Shown piece after piece: positions 62,041-64,000 of a DNA stretch of 64,000 bases. Origin of the DNA: Aquimarina spongiae (GTDB taxonomy: Bacteria > Bacteroidota > Bacteroidia > Flavobacteriales > Flavobacteriaceae); NCBI RefSeq assembly GCF_900141785.1, contig NZ_FQYP01000003.1, positions 496,001 to 560,000 on the forward strand, written 5' to 3'. Below the pieces are notes generated by a model, which did not search any database, was not told the DNA's origin, and worked only from the letters and a program-made list of their open reading frames with translations. Each line of letters opens with the position of its first letter. Within the stretch, counting starts at the first letter, position 1. The position numbers and the translations under genes are program-made.

Positions 62041-64000
62041 ATGAAATACACTATTAGCATACTAGTATGGGTAGTTCATTTTTTTGCTTTATCTCAAGAA
62101 TACAACTTCAATAACTTTGTCCACCTATCTGTTGCCGAGGGATTATCACAAAGTACCGTTTTAGCCATAGAACAAGATCGCTTAGGTCAAGTTTGGATGG
62201 GTACACGCGATGGCCTTAATAAATACGATGGAGAAAAAATTACAGTATATCAAACCGACCCCAAGAATGACGCTACCATCAGTAATAATGACATTCTTTC
62301 TATTCTGGAAGACACTGATGGATATATTTGGGTGGGGACATATAACGGTTTAAATCGTTTTGATCCAAAAGAGCAAAAATTCACGCGGTACTTCTACACT
62401 ACCGAAAACAATAAAAACCAGCATTTTTCTATAAGAACCATAAAAGAGATTGATCAAAATCAGCTTTGGCTAGGTACGTCGAGTGGTTTGTTTATTTATC
62501 AAAAAGACAAAGCCGAATTTACCGAAATCCAAGATGCTTCAGATTACGGAAAAGAAATTTCAAGCAGTACCATAGCGGTTATTTTTAAAGATCAAAATCA
62601 TCAAATTTGGATTGGATCCACAAAAGGACTTTATCAGGTCCAACCCGGCAGTTTTAAGGTCATTAAATATCCATGGATTGTAAATGATGAGTCTAGAAAC
62701 ATTCAAATCCAGGCGATTAGTAATGACCAAAATGGCAATCTTTTGATAGGCACAAAGAGTAATGGTCTATTGGTCTTTGATCAAAATAATAAAGACTTTT
62801 ATCCATATCAAAATCATACTACAGCGCCTTTGATTAGCAGTAGGGACATACGTAAACTATGTTATGACAAGGCAGGAAATTTATGGGTCGGCACTTATAA
62901 TGGACTATTTATCATTCAACAAGATCAAAGTATCCTGCATGTAACCCCGCAACCGGGAGATCCCAAAAGTTTAAGTAAAAATAGCATTAAAGAAATTTTC
63001 ATGGATCGTAACGGATCTATCTGGATAGGAACCTATTATGGTGGGATTAATCTTTGGGATCCTTTCAACACCAGTTTTAGTACTTTTTATGATATTCGCG
63101 GATCCCTGGCACTGGATTTGGGTGTAGTAAGTGCGATGGTAGAAGATGATCAAAATAGATACTATTTTGCTACAGAAGGCCAAGGAATAAAGGTTGTTCA
63201 TAGCAATGGCAAATCTGATCTTATTACCACGCAAGCACTTCATAAAAAACTTTTGAATTCAAATATCAAATCCTTACTCCTTAAAAAGGATCAGTTATGG
63301 ATAGGTACCTTAAAATCCGGAGTTCATTTATTTGATCTTACCACTCAAAAATTTGATGATACTCCAGAAATAAAACATATCAACACCTTTCTTGAAAACA
63401 AATCGGTGTATGCCATTACGACTATAGAAAACTATATGGTTTTTGGAACCTTTGGAGATGGTGTTTTTGTTGTAAATCGCAATACACTAGATGTAACTCA
63501 TATCGGAGTATCTGATCAGGGATCTAACGGGGTCACCAATGACCGTATTCGCACGATGATTTTTGACAAGAACAAAAATCTCTGGATAGGGACCGATAAG
63601 GGACTTAACAAAATTAGGCACGAAGATATTGGTAGTACATCTCCACAAGTAGCACATTTTTTGTACGATCAAAAAACCTTTTATGGGCATAATGTGATCA
63701 GTTTATATCAAACCGTAGAGGGAAAAATTTATGTAGGCACCAAAGAAAGAGGAGTTTTACAATTTGAAAGAAATCAATTTACAAAGGTAGATTTCAAACT
63801 TTTGAATTCTAAAATTACTTCGGCATTTAGTATCGTAGAAGATCATCAACAAAATCTTTGGATCGGCTGTAACCTTGGGATGGTAAAATACAATCCTTCT
63901 TTACAAAAAGCCACCATCTATAATCAGTCAGAGAATTTTATGGGTAACGAATTTATTAACAACTCTTACCTAAAGTCGAAAAATGGAAATTTATATTTTG
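62041..64000 (+). CDS. Two-component-type sensor with beta-propeller input domain (partial)
   Basis: Open from ATG 62041 to the window edge, 653 residues with no stop. Signal peptide (MKYTISILVWVVHFFALS, then QEYNF). The rest is a chain of two-component regulator propeller repeats, each with a W(I/V/M)GT..GL core: 'WMGTRDGLNKYDG', 'WVGTYNGLNRFD', 'WLGTSSGLFIY', 'WIGSTKGLYQV', 'WVGTYNGLFII', 'WIGTDKGLNKI' and more. It ends in 'NGNLYFG', the usual lead into the Y_Y_Y domain. This is the periplasmic half of hybrid two-component system (HTCS) sensors that control polysaccharide loci; kinase and DNA-binding parts would lie beyond the edge. It probably senses an oligosaccharide from the adjacent enzymes. 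Confidence 0.88.
   Translation, partial: MKYTISILVWVVHFFALSQEYNFNNFVHLSVAEGLSQSTVLAIEQDRLGQVWMGTRDGLNKYDGEKITVYQTDPKNDATISNNDILSILEDTDGYIWVGTYNGLNRFDPKEQKFTRYFYTTENNKNQHFSIRTIKEIDQNQLWLGTSSGLFIYQKDKAEFTEIQDASDYGKEISSSTIAVIFKDQNHQIWIGSTKGLYQVQPGSFKVIKYPWIVNDESRNIQIQAISNDQNGNLLIGTKSNGLLVFDQNNKDFYPYQNHTTAPLISSRDIRKLCYDKAGNLWVGTYNGLFIIQQDQSILHVTPQPGDPKSLSKNSIKEIFMDRNGSIWIGTYYGGINLWDPFNTSFSTFYDIRGSLALDLGVVSAMVEDDQNRYYFATEGQGIKVVHSNGKSDLITTQALHKKLLNSNIKSLLLKKDQLWIGTLKSGVHLFDLTTQKFDDTPEIKHINTFLENKSVYAITTIENYMVFGTFGDGVFVVNRNTLDVTHIGVSDQGSNGVTNDRIRTMIFDKNKNLWIGTDKGLNKIRHEDIGSTSPQVAHFLYDQKTFYGHNVISLYQTVEGKIYVGTKERGVLQFERNQFTKVDFKLLNSKITSAFSIVEDHQQNLWIGCNLGMVKYNPSLQKATIYNQSENFMGNEFINNSYLKSKNGNLYF

Noticed and set aside
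1..64000. CRISPR arrays, insertion sequences, phage genes, tRNA or rRNA genes
   Set aside because: Looked for; no repeat-spacer pattern, transposase, integrase or RNA-gene signature was seen.

Overview
The window looks like a chromosomal segment from a marine member of the Flavobacteriaceae (Bacteroidota), perhaps close to Aquimarina; the genus is an inference. The grounds are low GC with AT-rich spacers, almost no Shine-Dalgarno sequences, a few exact TAnnTTTG promoter -7 words, many lipoproteins of the CGNDDD type, and at least six secreted proteins ending in type IX secretion (T9SS) C-terminal sorting domains. No rRNA, tRNA, CRISPR array, transposase or integrase was found.

Left part (1-21.4 kb): mostly housekeeping. 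It holds the 3' end of aspS, a TPR lipoprotein, a ClC-type chloride transporter with an altered gate motif, a cold-shock protein, tadA, dxs, a secreted M36 metalloprotease, two lipocalin-like lipoproteins, dgt, class I ribonucleotide reductase (nrdA, nrdB), a DUF3109 protein, marC, an S41 C-terminal processing protease coupled to a dCMP deaminase, and a HupE/UreJ-like membrane protein.

Middle (21.7-34.4 kb): a compact operon with every core part of a type II secretion / type IV filament machine: G-like pilin, short A24 prepilin peptidase, GspE ATPase, secretin with an Asn-rich insert, GspL-like (PilM-PilN) and GspM-like (PilO) proteins, two lipoproteins (one with three FnIII-like repeats), a GspC/PilP-like protein, a K-position protein with a beta-helix-like body, two further pseudopilins and GspF. 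A coiled-coil pair follows. This is the most system-like set of poorly described genes in the window.

34.5-44.5 kb: a di-haem peroxidase lipoprotein next to an outer-membrane barrel, a DUF547 protein, and then a LytS/LytTR two-component pair next to a divergent set: an esterase-fold protein without its catalytic serine facing a three-gene operon of secreted NTF2-like proteins. The divergent promoter region carries a perfect 11-bp inverted repeat.

44.6-64.0 kb: a polysaccharide-degradation locus without SusC/SusD in view. Five very large T9SS-exported proteins run leftward (GH5 + beta-helix, PL14-like, PL14-like + GH-like fusion, jelly-roll lyase, G8/beta-helix/ricin protein). Four of them share an unnamed ~128-residue module between their Ig-like domains and the sorting domain. 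A divergent two-component-type propeller sensor runs off the right edge. The enzyme mix suggests an algal beta-1,4-linked uronan or mixed glucan/uronan as substrate (inference). A 16-bp direct repeat with 21-bp period upstream of the sensor gene is a candidate operator.
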